A DNA stretch of 16,341 nucleotides from assembly GCA_031255975.1 (NCBI GenBank), contig JAIRRM010000158.1, forward strand, positions 1 to 16,341, in the 5' to 3' direction. Shown piece by piece: positions 14,672-16,341 of the stretch. The position numbers were made by a program, and so were the translations under genes. The notes beneath the pieces are model-generated. The model was not told the origin of the DNA and did not search any database. It saw only the letters and a program-made list of their open reading frames with translations. The stretch's first letter is position 1, and the number at the start of each line of letters is the position of its first letter. The stretch is from Propionibacteriaceae bacterium (GTDB lineage Bacteria; Actinomycetota; Actinomycetes; Propionibacteriales; Propionibacteriaceae).

Positions 14672-16341
14672 ATGGCTGAACGTCTGATAGTGCGTGGCGC
14701 GCGCGAACACAACCTGAAGAACGTCTCGTTGAGTTTGCCGCGTGACAAGATGATCGTCTTCACGGGGTTGTCGGGTTCCGGCAAATCCAGCTTGGCGTTC
14801 GACACCATCTTCGCAGAGGGGCAGCGGCGCTATGTGGAGTCGCTTTCCAGCTACGCCAGGCAGTTCCTAGGGCAGATGGACAAACCGGCTGTCGATTTCA
14901 TCGAGGGGCTTTCCCCGGCGGTGTCCATCGATCAGAAGTCGACCAGCCGCAACCCGCGATCCACCGTCGGCACCATCACCGAGGTGTACGACTATTTACG
15001 GTTGTTGTACGCCCGTATCGGGGTACCGCATTGCCAGGTGTGCGGGGCCCCGATCAGCAAGCAAACGCCGCAACAGATCGTGGATCAATTGCTGGCGCTG
15101 CCGGAGGGCACCCGGTTTCAGATACTGGCACCGGTGGTGCGGGGTCGTAAGGGCGAGTACAACGATCTGTTTCGGCAGTTGGCGGGGCAGGGGTTCGCCA
15201 GGGCCAGGGTGGACGGCGAGGTGCATCAACTCACCGAGCCCCCGGCGCTCGATAAGCAGAAAAAGCACGACATCGACGTGGTGGTAGACCGGGTGGCGGT
15301 GAAGGCCAGCGCGCAGCAGCGCATCACCGATTCGGTGGAGACAGCGTTGGAGTTGGCAGGCGGGGTCATCGCCATCGATTTCGTAGACAAGGGTGCCAAA
15401 GACCCCGGGCGAGTACGGCGCTTCTCGCGTGATTTGGCCTGCCCGAACGGGCACGACGTGGCCATGGAGGAGCTGGAGCCCAGGCAGTTTTCGTTCAACG
15501 CTCCCTGGGGGGCTTGTCCGACCTGTACCGGCCTCGGTATCGCGTTGGAACCAGACCCCAGGCTTATCGTCCCCGATGTCACCAAGAGCCTCGTCGAAGG
15601 GGCCATTGCCCCCTGGTCTACGCCCTGGGTGGCTTCGCATTATCAGCGGGTGTTCGAGGGGTTGGCCAAAGGTGAGGGTTTCGATCTTGTCACTCCGTGG
15701 GAGGCGTTGCCGCCCCATGCGCAAGCGTTGTTGTTGAACGGTGTTGGCGACCCGGTGTACGTCACCTACCGTAACCGTTTCGGGCGTACTCGTACCTGGT
15801 CGCAGAAGTACGAGGGTGTGCTGCCCCATGTGAAGCGGCGCTACGAGGAAGCCGACACCGATTCCGCGCGGGAGCGCTGGGGCCAGTACATGCGCGAGAT
15901 TCCGTGCCCTAGCTGTAAAGGTGACCGGCTGAAGCCGTCCAGTTTGGCGGTCACCATCGGGGGCCGCAACATCGCACAATTGACGGCGCTCTCCATCGCT
16001 GAGGCCCGCTCGTTTCTAGCTGAGTTGGAGCTGTCGCACCGGGATGCCGCCATCGCGGAGCGGGTGCTGAAGGAGATTCAGGAACGGCTCAGGTTCCTGC
16101 TCGACGTAGGGCTCGATTACCTCACCCTGGCGCGCTCTGCCGGGTCGCTTTCCGGTGGTGAGGCGCAGCGCATCCGGTTGGCGACCCAGATCGGCTCCGG
16201 GCTTACCGGGGTGCTGTACGTGCTGGATGAGCCGTCTATCGGGCTGCATCAACGAGACAATCACCGACTGGTGGAAACGTTGCTACGGCTGCGCGATCTT
16301 GGTAACACGCTGATAGTGGTGGAACACGATGAAGACACCAT
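14672..16341 (+). CDS. uvrA: Excinuclease ABC subunit A (3' end beyond window)
   Basis: UvrA is the damage-scanning ATPase of nucleotide excision repair; it loads UvrB on DNA. About 556 codons are present, and the frame is open at the window edge, so the second half is missing. Seen: Walker A GLSGSGKS (32-39), a CQVC pair (121-124), the UvrB-binding/insertion region, the first zinc module with C257, H261, C282 and C285 (reading CPNGH where E. coli has CPxC), a CPSC pair at 412-415, the first-domain signature LSGGEAQR (493-500) and Walker B DEPSIGL (D519, E520). ATG 14672 gives [18 protein letters not shown], the usual family start, and fits the -10 box. An in-frame ATG at 14663 overlaps that -10 box and would add only three residues. 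Confidence 0.97.
   Translation, partial: MAERLIVRGAREHNLKNVSLSLPRDKMIVFTGLSGSGKSSLAFDTIFAEGQRRYVESLSSYARQFLGQMDKPAVDFIEGLSPAVSIDQKSTSRNPRSTVGTITEVYDYLRLLYARIGVPHCQVCGAPISKQTPQQIVDQLLALPEGTRFQILAPVVRGRKGEYNDLFRQLAGQGFARARVDGEVHQLTEPPALDKQKKHDIDVVVDRVAVKASAQQRITDSVETALELAGGVIAIDFVDKGAKDPGRVRRFSRDLACPNGHDVAMEELEPRQFSFNAPWGACPTCTGLGIALEPDPRLIVPDVTKSLVEGAIAPWSTPWVASHYQRVFEGLAKGEGFDLVTPWEALPPHAQALLLNGVGDPVYVTYRNRFGRTRTWSQKYEGVLPHVKRRYEEADTDSARERWGQYMREIPCPSCKGDRLKPSSLAVTIGGRNIAQLTALSIAEARSFLAELELSHRDAAIAERVLKEIQERLRFLLDVGLDYLTLARSAGSLSGGEAQRIRLATQIGSGLTGVLYVLDEPSIGLHQRDNHRLVETLLRLRDLGNTLIVVEHDEDT

Noticed and set aside
14996..15979. Minus-strand 327-codon open frame opposite uvrA
   Set aside because: Antisense to a very well conserved UvrA sequence; no protein family signature.

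Overview
The window is an ordinary chromosomal housekeeping segment from a high-GC Gram-positive bacterium (Actinomycetota). The evidence is the high GC content, the gene order polA-rpsA-coaE ... uvrB-terC-uvrA (the core polA/rpsA/coaE/uvrB/uvrA order is shared with mycobacteria and relatives), the long C-terminal tail on ribosomal protein S1, a response regulator that reads almost like mycobacterial RegX3, and several genes that look leaderless. I cannot name the genus. There is no mobile element, CRISPR array, tRNA or rRNA, and no sign of recent transfer. All twelve genes read on the + strand.

Layout. (1) 224-5251: polA (DNA polymerase I), rpsA (30S protein S1) with a strong hairpin terminator after it, and coaE (dephospho-CoA kinase, last step of CoA synthesis). 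(2) 5300-10946: a compact phosphate-starvation operon pstS-pstC-pstA-pstB followed without a break by a histidine kinase and a RegX3-type response regulator. Junctions are a 10-nt gap, a 4-nt overlap, a 19-nt gap, a 4-nt overlap and a 12-nt gap. In front of pstS lies a PHO-box-like array of 11-nt direct repeats, so the operon probably encodes both the high-affinity phosphate importer and the two-component system that switches it on. (3) 10947-11286: a 340-nt non-coding gap with small inverted repeats and, at its end, the uvrB promoter. (4) 11287 to the window end: uvrB, a TerC-family membrane protein (probable manganese export), and the first ~556 codons of uvrA, which is cut by the window edge. 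UvrA and UvrB are the damage-recognition components of nucleotide excision repair; Pol I fills the repair gap.

Two things stand out. First, polA, uvrB and uvrA each carry, at exactly the same spacing, a nnGTCRGnG-N8-TAnnnT promoter placed so that transcription would begin at the start codon. This resembles the mycobacterial RecA-independent DNA-damage promoter recognised by PafBC, and the polA and uvrB copies share 12 of 13 upstream bases. This suggests coordinated damage control of three repair genes in the window. Second, the histidine kinase has the SenX3 catalytic core but no transmembrane segment, starts inside the last codons of pstB, and no phoU follows the transporter genes, so phosphate sensing here may be wholly cytoplasmic. 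I found no wholly new system; these two are the best leads.
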